DNA of 64,000 nt from Acidobacteriota bacterium. GTDB lineage: Bacteria > Acidobacteriota > Terriglobia > Terriglobales > Acidobacteriaceae. This document shows, piece by piece, positions 20,652-30,675 of this stretch; the stretch's first letter is position 1, and every line of letters begins with the position of its first letter. The notes beneath the pieces were generated by a model that ran no database searches, was not told the DNA's origin, and worked only from the letters and a program-made list of their open reading frames with translations. A program made the translations under genes and the position numbers. The DNA lies in the NCBI GenBank assembly GCA_021804965.1, contig JAJZGG010000002.1, positions 1 to 64,000 of the forward strand. The letters are read 5' to 3'.

Positions 20652-22820
20652 CTACGGCATCACGGGCAGCTGCAGGTGCGATGGATGCTCCGGGTCGGCA
20701 ACGATGGAGATGGTGGCCTTCTGGTAGGCCGAGGCGGGTGCGGTCATGATGTTGGGCACAAAGGTCTGGGGATTCCGGTCATAGAGCGGAAACCAGCTGC
20801 TTTGCACCTCCACCATGAGCGTGTGTCCCTTGCGGAAGACGTGATCGACATCATGCAGACTCCAGCGGAATTCGGTAGTCTTGCCCGGAGTAACGGACTC
20901 CGGATGCTCGAAGCCATCGCGATATCGCCCGCGGAAGATCTCCATATTCGTCATCAGCTGATACCCACGCATGGCGGGATCGGGATCATCGTCGGGATAC
21001 TGATCGATGAGCTTGACGACAAAGTCGCCGTCCGAGCCGGTGGTGCGGGCAAACAGGTCGGCAAAAACCTCCCCTGTCAGCGTCAGGTCATGATCGAGCG
21101 GCATGCGCCATACGGCCACATCGCTGCGGCCTGTCACAAAGCGCTGGTCTTCCACCATCCAGGTGTACCATTGCGAGCCTTTGCCGTAGGTGGGCTGAAT
21201 CGGCCGGTGGCGATAGGGTACGGGATTGGCCGGGTCCGAAACGTAGGAGACGCTGCCTGCCGCGCAGTTGTCCCCCGATTGCAGGCGATGGTCGGCACCC
21301 AGACAGAAATCCGTAAGGCGTGAGTCGGGTGGAGGAAAGTGCGCATAGTACTTCCACGCGTTCGATCCGGTCTGGAAGCTGGCCGTATCCACAAGCGCAA
21401 ATCCGGATGGGTTTGTTCCGGGCGCGTCCTTCAGGTAGTGGGCAAAGAAGCGAGCTTCAATCTGCTGGCGATATTGCTCGCCGATGGCAGCGCCGTACTG
21501 CAGCGCGCCGATGTGCCGCGAGGTGGCAGCCCAGGAGCCGTGGCGCCACGGACCCAGCACAAGAAAATTCTGGTGCGCTGCGTCGTGCGGTTCCAGGCGT
21601 TTGTACTCTTCCTGCGGACCCCACATGTCTTCCTGATCGTAATAGCCGCCCACTGTGAGCGTCGGGACGGCCACAGCGTTCAGGTGGTACTCAACTCCAC
21701 GCGAACGCCACACGGGATCGTAGGAGGGATGCTCAAGGAAATCCTGCCAGGTGGGCAGGGATTTTTTCACACCGGATTCGGCCACATCCTGGGCAAAACT
21801 GCCGCGCTGCAGGAAGAAGTTGTAGCCATCCTGAGGCTGTCCGGAAGCATCCTTGCCGTAATCGTCAAGAACGTTTTCCTTGCTGCTCTCCAGCATGATG
21901 CCGTAGTCGTAGCCGTAGGTCTGGCGGAACGCGCCGTTATGAAAGAAGTCATCCCCGCGCCAGACGTCGATCATGGGAGCCTGGGGCGAGATGGCCTTGA
22001 CGGCCGGATGGGGATCGATACCTGCCATCGTGGTCAGGAAGCCGGGGTAGCTGATCCCCATCACGCCGACGCGTCCGTTGTTCCCGGGCAGGTGCTGGAT
22101 GAGCCAGGCAACCGTGTCATAGGCATCGGTGCTTTCATCGGTGGCCTTGGGGTCATGATGATCGGCCAGCGGGCGCATCATGCGGAAGGTTCCCTCCGAA
22201 CCGTAGCGGCCGCGAATGTCCTCCTCCACGCGGATGTAGCCATCGCGCGCAAGCTGGGGCTGGCTGCCCACAAAGGAGGCCGGAGTGGTGCCGCTCACGC
22301 CATAGGGAGTGCGCGTCAGCAGGATGGGCAACGGCTCATGGATGTCGGTCGGCGTAAGGATCACGGCATGGAGACGAACACCGTCACGCATGGGAATCAT
22401 GGCTTCGCTGCGTTCGTAGTGGTGAAAGACATGGTGCTCAGCGGGACCGATGCGCTGGAGAGTGATCGGATCACGGCCCGGCGCCGTGAGCAGCACAACC
22501 CAGCCGGCTGGCTGATGCTCGAAGCGGTAAACGTCATTCTCATCGCTCCGGAAGGCTGTCCCGGAGATGGCATGCAGCGCCATGGGCATCTGCCGCTCGC
22601 TCTCCATCACCAGTGTGCCCTTTTGCGGAGAAAAGCTGAGCGGCGTATCCGGCTCGGCGGAATCGGCGTATGCCCCGGCAAAGGTTGCCAGCTTGCCGGA
22701 GTGGATATGGGCCACGGCTGCCGGTTGCATTGCCACGGCAAGCACCAGCAGAGAGACAGGCAGAAGTGCGCGGCCGGGGCGCAAAGCAGACTGCAGGAAG
22801 GAAGTGGAAAGACCGATCAC
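20652..22820 (-). CDS. CocE/NonD family hydrolase (X-Pro dipeptidyl-peptidase-like), secreted
   Basis: MIPMRDGVRLHAVILTP, GRVGVMGISYPGFLTTMAG, C-terminal X-Pro DAP jelly-roll. Confidence 0.9.
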   Translation of the reverse strand: MIGLSTSFLQSALRPGRALLPVSLLVLAVAMQPAAVAHIHSGKLATFAGAYADSAEPDTPLSFSPQKGTLVMESERQMPMALHAISGTAFRSDENDVYRFEHQPAGWVVLLTAPGRDPITLQRIGPAEHHVFHHYERSEAMIPMRDGVRLHAVILTPTDIHEPLPILLTRTPYGVSGTTPASFVGSQPQLARDGYIRVEEDIRGRYGSEGTFRMMRPLADHHDPKATDESTDAYDTVAWLIQHLPGNNGRVGVMGISYPGFLTTMAGIDPHPAVKAISPQAPMIDVWRGDDFFHNGAFRQTYGYDYGIMLESSKENVLDDYGKDASGQPQDGYNFFLQRGSFAQDVAESGVKKSLPTWQDFLEHPSYDPVWRSRGVEYHLNAVAVPTLTVGGYYDQEDMWGPQEEYKRLEPHDAAHQNFLVLGPWRHGSWAATSRHIGALQYGAAIGEQYRQQIEARFFAHYLKDAPGTNPSGFALVDTASFQTGSNAWKYYAHFPPPDSRLTDFCLGADHRLQSGDNCAAGSVSYVSDPANPVPYRHRPIQPTYGKGSQWYTWMVEDQRFVTGRSDVAVWRMPLDHDLTLTGEVFADLFARTTGSDGDFVVKLIDQYPDDDPDPAMRGYQLMTNMEIFRGRYRDGFEHPESVTPGKTTEFRWSLHDVDHVFRKGHTLMVEVQSSWFPLYDRNPQTFVPNIMTAPASAYQKATISIVADPEHPSHLQLPVMP

Positions 22821-22893
22821 GTAAGGGAAGACCTCCAGAATCTGGAAACCATGCGGAGGGATGCAAACCGCGATGCAGGCAGGGTATCACGCC

Positions 22894-23850
22894 CTAGTGT
22901 GCGTGGGGATGATGGTGCCCATGATGATGTCCATGATGGCCGCAGTCGGTGGCCAGCTCCTCCATGGGAATCACGCAGCCTTCGCGGATCACGCAACCTT
23001 CGTGCTCAAACTGGATGGTCGAGTGGGCAATGTGGAACTCCCGGCGGAGCAACTCCTGCAGGTGAAGCAGAATGCACTGGCTTTCCGAAGGGGGAATATC
23101 TTCAATGCGTACATGGCAGGCCAGAGCGCGGGATTGCGAGCCGAGACTCCACACGTGCAGATCATGCACATCCAGCACGCCATCCACAGACTGCATCCGG
23201 GAGCGGATATCCCCAACCACCAGGCCTTGCGGCGTGCCCTCGAGCAGAATGTTCAGTGTCTCCCGCACAATGCCGAAGGAACTCCACAGAATGAGTGCTG
23301 CAATCACGAGCGAGAGTGCCGGATCAATCCAATACTGACCCGTGAGATGAATGATGAAGCCACCCACGATGACCGCCAAGGTCGAGATCGTATCCCCGGC
23401 CATGTGCAGGAAGGCGCTGCGCATGTTCACATCGCGGGCAACCCCCCAAAGCAGCGCCGCAATCAGGCCGTTCATCAGCACACCGGCAGCGGCAACCTCC
23501 ATCATCAGGTGAGGCTCCACGGCCACCGGAGCGGCAATCCGATGGATGGCCTCGACGCCGATCCAGATGGAAATCACCAGCAGCGTGGATGCGTTCAGAA
23601 AGGCAGCCAGGACGCCGGCACGCTGGTAGCCGAAGGTCTTCAGATCGTTGGCCGGGCGTTGCTGGAAATAGACGGCTACGAAGGAAAGCGCAAGAGCCAG
23701 AAAGTCGGATGCATTGTGTCCGGCCTCTGAGAGCAATGCCAGGGAATGCGCCCGCCAGCCGGCATAGAGCGTGACGCCGACATAGGCCAGCGTGGCGGCC
23801 ATGGAGATCCAAAGAACACGGCTGGTTCGCGAAGGGGCATGCACATGCAT
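22894..23850 (-). CDS. Cation diffusion facilitator family transporter
   Basis: LLSEAGHNASDFLALALS, HMAGDTISTLAVIVGG; His-rich C-terminus HHGHHHGHHHPHAH. Confidence 0.95.
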   Translation of the reverse strand: MHVHAPSRTSRVLWISMAATLAYVGVTLYAGWRAHSLALLSEAGHNASDFLALALSFVAVYFQQRPANDLKTFGYQRAGVLAAFLNASTLLVISIWIGVEAIHRIAAPVAVEPHLMMEVAAAGVLMNGLIAALLWGVARDVNMRSAFLHMAGDTISTLAVIVGGFIIHLTGQYWIDPALSLVIAALILWSSFGIVRETLNILLEGTPQGLVVGDIRSRMQSVDGVLDVHDLHVWSLGSQSRALACHVRIEDIPPSESQCILLHLQELLRREFHIAHSTIQFEHEGCVIREGCVIPMEELATDCGHHGHHHGHHHPHAH

Positions 23851-23911
23851 ACCTGCCCAGTGTACTGAGAGATATGGGCCAGGCGCTACAGAAGCGTGAA
23901 CCGCCTGTCAC

Positions 23912-24397
23912 TCAGCCGATGGCGCGCGTGGGACGGGGATGGGCCAGATGGGAGCGCAGAAACGGGCTTTCCGGGCGCAGAGCGCGCGGGGCACCATGCG
24001 TCCGCAGGCCGCTCCACGTCTCCGCCAGCACTATGCTGTTTTCCGGACTTCCCGGCTGGTACCGAACCGAGCAGGGAAGCCCCACAGGAATCTGTCCGGC
24101 ATGCAGTTCGTCATGCAGGGCCGTAATGTCCTGCGCGCATTCATAATGCACGCCGGCGATCTCATACTGATACAGCAGCAGGATTCGCGTAGAGCCGTTC
24201 TGCACGGGAACCTCTGCCTGATCAACCAAGAGGCCATCCACAAGCCGCCCAAAGCTGACCAGCCGCAGCCGTCGCTCCCGCTCCAGCTCTTCCGCCGTCG
24301 GCTTGCGATGCTGCAGCAGCCAGACAAGCACGCCGACACAGGCAAGCAACGCTGCCACGAGCGATGTCCACTGCCAGGTTTGGGCCAGAAAATGCAT
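23912..24397 (-). CDS. Hypothetical protein with N-terminal TM helix
   Basis: ORF from MHFLAQTWQWTSLVAALLACVGVLVWLL; conserved-looking composition. Confidence 0.6.
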   Translation of the reverse strand: MHFLAQTWQWTSLVAALLACVGVLVWLLQHRKPTAEELERERRLRLVSFGRLVDGLLVDQAEVPVQNGSTRILLLYQYEIAGVHYECAQDITALHDELHAGQIPVGLPCSVRYQPGSPENSIVLAETWSGLRTHGAPRALRPESPFLRSHLAHPRPTRAIG

Positions 24398-24625
24398 GAA
24401 TGCGAGGAGTCTCCCGGTGACTCTAGGGAGAGCATAACCCAACTGCAAATAGCAGAGAATGCACCAGGGGCGGGAATTTTTGCAGAAAAGGAATCCGGAA
24501 CCGAAACGGGCAACAGGGAGCCTGTTTGGTGCAGACTCCCTGTTCCTTCTGCGGATGCAAAGGGAAACCGAAATACCGTCTCAGATTGGCACACCGGCGA
24601 CCATCCGCCAGTGCGCCAGCACTCT

Positions 24626-26335
24626 TCAGTGCATGCTCTTCTGGCGTGCAGCGGCAAATTCATCCCCTGCATTCCAGACGATGGTCGAGGGTTGCGTCAG
24701 GGCCTGCCAGCCGAGCGCCATGCCGAAGCGCACCAGTTCGGCGTTGCCGGAGAAGTCCCAGTCGGCATGATAGTTGTCGGTGAAATTGTGGTAATCATGC
24801 TCCTCGAACTGCTGAAATTTCTGAACTCCCCAGGCGCGGTCATGACCGGCATAGAGCGTGCCCGGATCAATGGAAAAAGCCGGGATGCCCACTCGCGACA
24901 ACGAGAAATGATCCGAGCGATAGTAGCTGCCTGCCTCCGGTCGCGGATCCGGCACGATGGTCAGGTGAAACTGCCGCGCAACCCGCTGTACGGTGGGATA
25001 AAAACTGGTCCGTTGTGCGCCGTTCACGTTGACCTCCTGTGGCATGCCCAGGGGCAGAATCATGTCGTAGTTGATGTCGAGGGCGATCTGGCCGGCCGGG
25101 ATGGGCGGATGTTCGCCAAGGTACTGCGAGCCGAGCAATCCCTGCTCTTCCGCCGTGACAGCGGCAAACAGGATGGAGTGAGGCGGGCGAACACCACTGG
25201 CTGCCCAGGCATGGGCCATCTCCAGCAGCATGCCCACCCCGGTTGCGTTGTCGGCTGCACCGTTGAATACATTGTCTCCCGCCATGCCCGGGACAAACCC
25301 GAGATGATCGTAGTGGGCCGTGTACAGCACCGCCTGATCGAGCGCAACGCTGGTAGCCGCAGGCAGCATGGCAACCACGTTGGGCGACTCGAAGTTGCGC
25401 ACCGTGCTGCTCACATGGGCGTGCAGCCGAACGTTGAGCGGAATCGCGTGAAAACCACGCTGTCCGGCGGCAGCAAAGGCATGATCGAAGTCCACTCCCG
25501 CTGCAGTGAACAGCCTGCGCGCAACATCCAGCTGGATCCAGCTGGCGGCGCGCAGATGGGGCGCAGGATCGTCGCGCAGGGAGGTCTGTTCGCTGGTGTT
25601 TGAGTTCTTCACCACGTCCCAGCCGTAGCTGGCCAGATCCGTGCGGTGAATGATGAGCGCCCCGACTGCTCCCATGCGTGCCGCCTGCTCAAATTTATAG
25701 GTCCATCGTCCGTAGTAGGTGAGGGCGCGGCCGGCAAAGAAGGATGGATCATTCGACGGAGGGTCGCCCACGATGCAGACGATCACCTTGCCTTTGACGT
25801 CGATCCCCTTGTAGTCATCCCAGTGATACTCCGGTGCCGTGATGCCATAGCCCACAAAGACAAGGGGAGCATCGATTGTGGTCTCCGGAGTAAGGGTGCG
25901 GTTGGTGACGGTATAGTCGTCGCCAAAGCGAAGCGGGATGGGCGCTCCCGTCGCCGGCAGAAACTCCATGGAAGTGGATGCCGGTTTGACGGTCATGCCG
26001 ACAAAGCGAACCTGCTGCAGGTAGCTGCCGTTGTCTCCGGCAGGCTTCAGGCCGTCGAGCGCAAACTGGGTGGCAATATATTTGGCAGCCAGTTCTCCCC
26101 CGCGCAGGCCGGGATACCGACCTTCGAGAAGGTCGTCGGAGAGAAAGCGAACATGGGCACGAATATCCTCGGCGCGAACGTTGCGTTCCGCCTTCAGCAG
26201 GAGGTCATGGGTGGTGGACTGGGCGGCATGTGCCTGGGCCGCAGCGGTGGAACCGGCTCCCGCTGCAACCAGCAGGGCGCTCAGACACAGGGAGACACAA
26301 GGCCGATGAGCCAGACAGGTGATTTTTCTTTGCAT
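24626..26335 (-). CDS. M28 family peptidase, secreted
   Basis: YTAHYDHLGFVPG, NGAADNATGVGMLLEMA, AAVTAEEQGLLGSQYL zinc-ligand motifs. Confidence 0.93.
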   Translation of the reverse strand: MQRKITCLAHRPCVSLCLSALLVAAGAGSTAAAQAHAAQSTTHDLLLKAERNVRAEDIRAHVRFLSDDLLEGRYPGLRGGELAAKYIATQFALDGLKPAGDNGSYLQQVRFVGMTVKPASTSMEFLPATGAPIPLRFGDDYTVTNRTLTPETTIDAPLVFVGYGITAPEYHWDDYKGIDVKGKVIVCIVGDPPSNDPSFFAGRALTYYGRWTYKFEQAARMGAVGALIIHRTDLASYGWDVVKNSNTSEQTSLRDDPAPHLRAASWIQLDVARRLFTAAGVDFDHAFAAAGQRGFHAIPLNVRLHAHVSSTVRNFESPNVVAMLPAATSVALDQAVLYTAHYDHLGFVPGMAGDNVFNGAADNATGVGMLLEMAHAWAASGVRPPHSILFAAVTAEEQGLLGSQYLGEHPPIPAGQIALDINYDMILPLGMPQEVNVNGAQRTSFYPTVQRVARQFHLTIVPDPRPEAGSYYRSDHFSLSRVGIPAFSIDPGTLYAGHDRAWGVQKFQQFEEHDYHNFTDNYHADWDFSGNAELVRFGMALGWQALTQPSTIVWNAGDEFAAARQKSMH

Positions 26336-26448
26336 ACTCTCTCTCCGGGGAAGTATTCTCGCAGCAAGTCCATACAGACTTCTGAATAGCATTTGCAGAA
26401 GATTGTATCGATCCTCGTCGACCTGGATGGGAATGACAGGAGAGATTC

Positions 26449-27492
26449 ATGATTGATTTGCGCGCTTCGGCCTGGTTCCAACGTCTTGCAACTGCTCTGC
26501 GTCCGGTACTTTTGGCGGCTCCCGTTCTCTTGTTGATTGCACTGCCTGCCCGCGGCGTCACGCCGAAGGAAAAGTCCAAGGCACCCAATGGTGCCTGGCA
26601 GCCGGCCGCCGGGACAGTGACCATGCCGCTTTGGCCTGGCGAACCACCCGATGGTCGTACGCAGCCCGGTCAGCTCCGCAACCCGGCCACGGCTCCGGAA
26701 CACAACACCACGCGAGCCAGCGACCCCTTGATCGCAGGCAAGCCGGTGATTCGGATTGGCGATGTATCCATTCCTACGCTGACCCTGTATGCGCCAAAGG
26801 CCAACAACACGCATGTTGCGGTGCTGGTTTTTCCCGGCGGGGCATATCACATTCTGGCCATCGATCTGGAAGGCACGGAGGTCTGCAGCTGGCTGAACTC
26901 CATTGGCGTCAACTGCATTCTGGTGAAATATCGGGTGCCCGACTCAGGCCCCTATCCGAAGTCGGCATCGGCCCTGCAGGACGCGCAGCGGGCCATGGGG
27001 CTGGTACCCGAACCTGACGCCGAATGGAAAATTGATCCCGATAAGGTGGGCGTACTGGGCTTTTCTGCAGGCGCCCATCTGGCCGCAGCCCTGAGCACGC
27101 ACCACACCGAGCGGATGTATCCCAGGGTCGATGCTGCCGATCAGTTGAGCTGTACGCCAAACTTCGCCGTGGTGCTCTATCCGGGCTATCTGGCGATTGC
27201 CGAGGATCATTACTCGTTCAATCCGGATTTGCCGGTGAACTCCCGCACGCCGCCTACCTTCCTGCTGCAGACGGAAGATAATCATGTGGCGCACGTGGAA
27301 AGCTCGATTGCCTATTTTCTGGCCCTCAAGCATGCGGATGTTCCCGTGGAGATGCACATTTACACCGAAGGGGTTCATGGATACGGACTGCGACGGACGG
27401 CCCTGCCCGTGACGCGGTGGCCGGAACTGGTCACACGATGGCTGCGAACGATTGCCATCCTGCCACCCTCCGGAGCGAAGACAAGCCATTAG
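26449..27492 (+). CDS. Alpha/beta hydrolase (BD-FAE/acetylxylan-esterase-like), secreted
   Basis: VLVFPGGAYHILAIDLEG, VGVLGFSAGAHLAAALSTH, GVHGYGLR. Confidence 0.9.
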   Translation: MIDLRASAWFQRLATALRPVLLAAPVLLLIALPARGVTPKEKSKAPNGAWQPAAGTVTMPLWPGEPPDGRTQPGQLRNPATAPEHNTTRASDPLIAGKPVIRIGDVSIPTLTLYAPKANNTHVAVLVFPGGAYHILAIDLEGTEVCSWLNSIGVNCILVKYRVPDSGPYPKSASALQDAQRAMGLVPEPDAEWKIDPDKVGVLGFSAGAHLAAALSTHHTERMYPRVDAADQLSCTPNFAVVLYPGYLAIAEDHYSFNPDLPVNSRTPPTFLLQTEDNHVAHVESSIAYFLALKHADVPVEMHIYTEGVHGYGLRRTALPVTRWPELVTRWLRTIAILPPSGAKTSH

Positions 27493-27634
27493 ACCCGGAT
27501 GCAAGTGGAAGCAATCCTTCCAGTTATGCGTCGGCTGAAGTTTGCCGTCCGAATGTCGATAAAGGAGAGGCGGGGATGGATTCGGTCTGTCCCTCGCAGA
27601 GTGCATTGCTGCACACAATGATCTCCGGAGACCC

Positions 27635-29092
27635 ATGGCAGACGCGGTGCCCAAGCAGAGGTTGACGCCCTTGGCAGACAGCACCCTCGAGCGCAACGAA
27701 GTAAGGAAAAGCTGTCCCGATCCAACCCGGATCGCCGCGCTGCATGCGCTGCAAATCCTGGATACAGATCCGGAAGACCGCTTTGATGCAATTGCCCGTA
27801 TGGCTGCGGCTCAGCTGCAGGCCGATGTGGCATCGATTGACTTTGTGGATGCCACGCGGGTCTGGTCAAAGTCTGTCTGGAATGGACGCCTCCGGGAGTT
27901 TCCCCGGACGGAATCCTTTGCCGAGTGGATTGCCAAAACCGCAAGCATGCTGGTGGTGCCGGACATGCAGTCAGGCGGGAGATTGCGCGGGTTTTATCGT
28001 CCGGATACCGTGCTGCAGACGCGTTTCTTTGCCGGGGTTCCGATCCTGAGCTCCAGCGGCGTCGTGCTGGGCGCGCTGTGTGTGGCCGGCAGGCAGCCGC
28101 GCACCGACCTGAAACCGGAAGAGATGCTGGCGCTGGAAAATCTGGCCAGTCTCGTCACCGATCAGCTGGAGCTGCGGCAGTTGCGACAGCGGACAGCACT
28201 GGATGGGAGCAGGCAGCCGGAGACATTGCCGGTCGGGGAGCAGCTGCAGGAAAGTCTGCAGGAAAGCGAATGGCCAACCGCAGCGGAGCTGGAATATGCC
28301 CTGGAACGCGATCAGTTTTTGCTCTTCTTTCAGCCCGAGGTGGAGATTGCCACAGGTCGTATCGTCGGTCTGGAGGCGCTGATTCGCTGGCAGCATCCCC
28401 GGCGGGGATTGCTTTCTCCGCAAAGCTTCATCCCACAGGCGGAGTCGAACGGCATGATCCTGCCCATAGGCGACTGGGGGCTGGCCCATGCCTGTCGGCA
28501 GCTGCAGGCATGGAAGCAGAATCGACCCTGGCTGGATCATCTGCGCGTCTGCGTGAATCTGTCCGCGCGGCAGTTCACGCGCAATGGACTGGCGGACCAC
28601 ATCCAGTCCCTGCTCATGTCCACAGGACTTCGCGGGCACCATCTGGGGCTGGAGATGACCGAGTCAACCCTGATTCCATCCATCAGCAAAACTGTGGGCG
28701 TGCTGAACAGCCTGCAACGGCTGGGCGTATCGCTGCACATGGATGATTTCGGCACCGGCTACAGCTCGCTGAGCCACCTGCATCGCTTCCCCTTTGATGT
28801 TCTGAAGGTGGATCGCTCATTTGTGAAGCGCATGACGATGGGAAACCAGCCCTTGCAAATTGTGAAAACGATACTCGAACTGGCACGCGTCCTGGGCATG
28901 GATGTGGTGGCGGAGGGAATTGAAACAGAGGAGCAGCGGATGCTGCTGGAAAAGCTGGGCTGTCGCTATGGGCAGGGCTATCTGTTTTCGCCTCCGCTCA
29001 GTGCAGAAGCCATGGAAAAGCTGCTCGAATCCCCCGAGATCCGCATCGGATTCTCGCCGGAAGAGCAGGGGCTGCGACCAGCGGCATCCTAG
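27635..29092 (+). CDS. GAF-EAL protein, probable c-di-GMP phosphodiesterase
   Basis: GAF-like N-terminus (PEDRFDAIARMAAAQLQADVASIDFVDATRVWSKS), EAL catalytic motifs LEALIRW, NLSARQF, HMDDFGTGYSSLSHL, KVDRSFV, VVAEGIET, GQGYLFSPPL; no GGDEF. Confidence 0.93.
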   Translation: MADAVPKQRLTPLADSTLERNEVRKSCPDPTRIAALHALQILDTDPEDRFDAIARMAAAQLQADVASIDFVDATRVWSKSVWNGRLREFPRTESFAEWIAKTASMLVVPDMQSGGRLRGFYRPDTVLQTRFFAGVPILSSSGVVLGALCVAGRQPRTDLKPEEMLALENLASLVTDQLELRQLRQRTALDGSRQPETLPVGEQLQESLQESEWPTAAELEYALERDQFLLFFQPEVEIATGRIVGLEALIRWQHPRRGLLSPQSFIPQAESNGMILPIGDWGLAHACRQLQAWKQNRPWLDHLRVCVNLSARQFTRNGLADHIQSLLMSTGLRGHHLGLEMTESTLIPSISKTVGVLNSLQRLGVSLHMDDFGTGYSSLSHLHRFPFDVLKVDRSFVKRMTMGNQPLQIVKTILELARVLGMDVVAEGIETEEQRMLLEKLGCRYGQGYLFSPPLSAEAMEKLLESPEIRIGFSPEEQGLRPAAS

Positions 29093-29222
29093 CGCTTTCC
29101 TGACATCGAGTTCTTCCTGAAATCGAATCCTCCAGGTTTGGATTCCCGAATCAGGAGTTGTTCCCCGGAAACTGCGGGAAAACCCCTCATGGTCAAGCAC
29201 AGAAGCGCGTAGCCTGCAGGGT

Positions 29223-30518
29223 ATGGGAACGATGATGCATACCACGAGCGCGCTGGGATCGGCAGCGGCAGATTTTGCCTCGCTGCTGGAGGCGGTTGCC
29301 CTTGATCCGGAGGCGTTGCTGGGCAAGGCAGCTTCGTCCCGGGACAGAGCCAAGGATCGCTCGCAGGCTGTCCCGTTCCAGAAGCGACCGAGGGTGGGCA
29401 GCGCTGCTGCAGACATGGAATCCCTGACATCGCAGGCGAGCCATCGCGAGGCTTCCCCCAGCGTTCCCGCGTCCAGGCGTGGCTCAGCAGAAACGCAGCT
29501 GCCGACAGTAGATCCTCGAACGAAGGCGCAGAAGTTGAACGCCTCCTCCGAATCGCTGAGCCAGCCTCGGAATGCTGAGCGTCGGCTGGGTCTGGAAGCC
29601 GAACTTCCAGAGAGCAGGCCGACCAGAAAGGCTGGTTCCAAACGGCCCTCGGCTCGTGCCTCCCAAATGGCGAAAGCAGAGTCCTCTCAGGCAGAACGCG
29701 CGATCGGAAGATCGTCGGCATCATCTCGAGGCATCCGGTCCCTGGAGTCTGCGCCGAACATTCATGCCCGTCGGGAGCAGGCGCAGCAGATTGCAGTTGT
29801 GCCGAAGCAGATGCCGGGACTCGATTCCGGGCAGGCCACCGGCTCGAAGACGCTGCGTAGAGACGCCAAGGGCGACGGGATGCGCAACAACGTGGATGGG
29901 GCGGCGATTCCAAAGAGAGATCGCAAGCCTCCCCGATCTCTGCGCTTGCGAACCAATGTTGCCGGACAGTGGCATGCTGTGGCTGCTCCGGTCAATCCGG
30001 GCGTTCCAGAGATTTCTGGCGAGGAAGCATTGCCAGCCGCTCTTGCTGAGGCCTTGCTGGCCGACGATACCGTAGCCATTGGTCATCCGGGATTGTCATC
30101 GGAGGCGGATTCACCGATCCGACTGTCGAAGAGCGAGCCCCTGCAGCGATCGCAGGATGCCGAGCCTGTTCCGGTTGTGCGCAGCCGGACGCGTGCGCGG
30201 CGCAAATGCGTGACCATCTCGGTGCGATTGAACGAAGCAGAAGCAAGGATGCTGCGCGGCAGGGCGAGTGAGTCTGAGCTCTCCGTCTCGGACTACCTGC
30301 GCTCCTGTGTCCTTGAGGCGGACCAGCTGCGCATGCAGGTCAAGCAGGTTCTGGCGGAGATGCGCACTCGCGCACAGGAGACAGCCGCACAGAAGGAGTT
30401 CCTGCCTTCGGCCGATGTCCCGGCCCAGCCACCGGTTCCCGAACCGCGGTGGAAGCGCTGGTTGTCTGCCATGCGCAGCCCGGCACACGCAGTCGCCACT
30501 GCAGCCACCCACTCCTAA
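29223..30518 (+). CDS. Long disordered N-terminus with C-terminal ribbon-helix-helix / MobC-like domain
   Basis: C-terminal KCVTISVRLNEAEARMLRGRASESELSVSDYLRSCVLEADQL; about 300 aa Ser/Ala/Arg-rich N-terminus. Confidence 0.7.
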   Translation: MGTMMHTTSALGSAAADFASLLEAVALDPEALLGKAASSRDRAKDRSQAVPFQKRPRVGSAAADMESLTSQASHREASPSVPASRRGSAETQLPTVDPRTKAQKLNASSESLSQPRNAERRLGLEAELPESRPTRKAGSKRPSARASQMAKAESSQAERAIGRSSASSRGIRSLESAPNIHARREQAQQIAVVPKQMPGLDSGQATGSKTLRRDAKGDGMRNNVDGAAIPKRDRKPPRSLRLRTNVAGQWHAVAAPVNPGVPEISGEEALPAALAEALLADDTVAIGHPGLSSEADSPIRLSKSEPLQRSQDAEPVPVVRSRTRARRKCVTISVRLNEAEARMLRGRASESELSVSDYLRSCVLEADQLRMQVKQVLAEMRTRAQETAAQKEFLPSADVPAQPPVPEPRWKRWLSAMRSPAHAVATAATHS

Positions 30519-30675
30519 TGGAAGCGATTTGCCGCAGCTGTTCCGGGCCGCAAATCTTCGTTCAATCCATTGCAATGCAACCGGATCTTCTTCGGAGTCG
30601 ATCCGCCGCTGATGCCGGCAAGGTCTCCGCTGCCTGACCCCGATTGGGTTGGCATCAGGCAGCGGCCAGGGTGGT

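Noticed and set aside
22894-22950. His-codon-rich repeat (HHGHHHGHHHPHAH)
   Set aside because: It is the normal metal-binding tail of a CDF transporter, not a regulatory or repeat element.
29223-30518. Evidence for an integrated plasmid or ICE from the MobC-like domain
   Set aside because: No relaxase, integrase, transposase or att-like repeats visible in the surrounding sequence.
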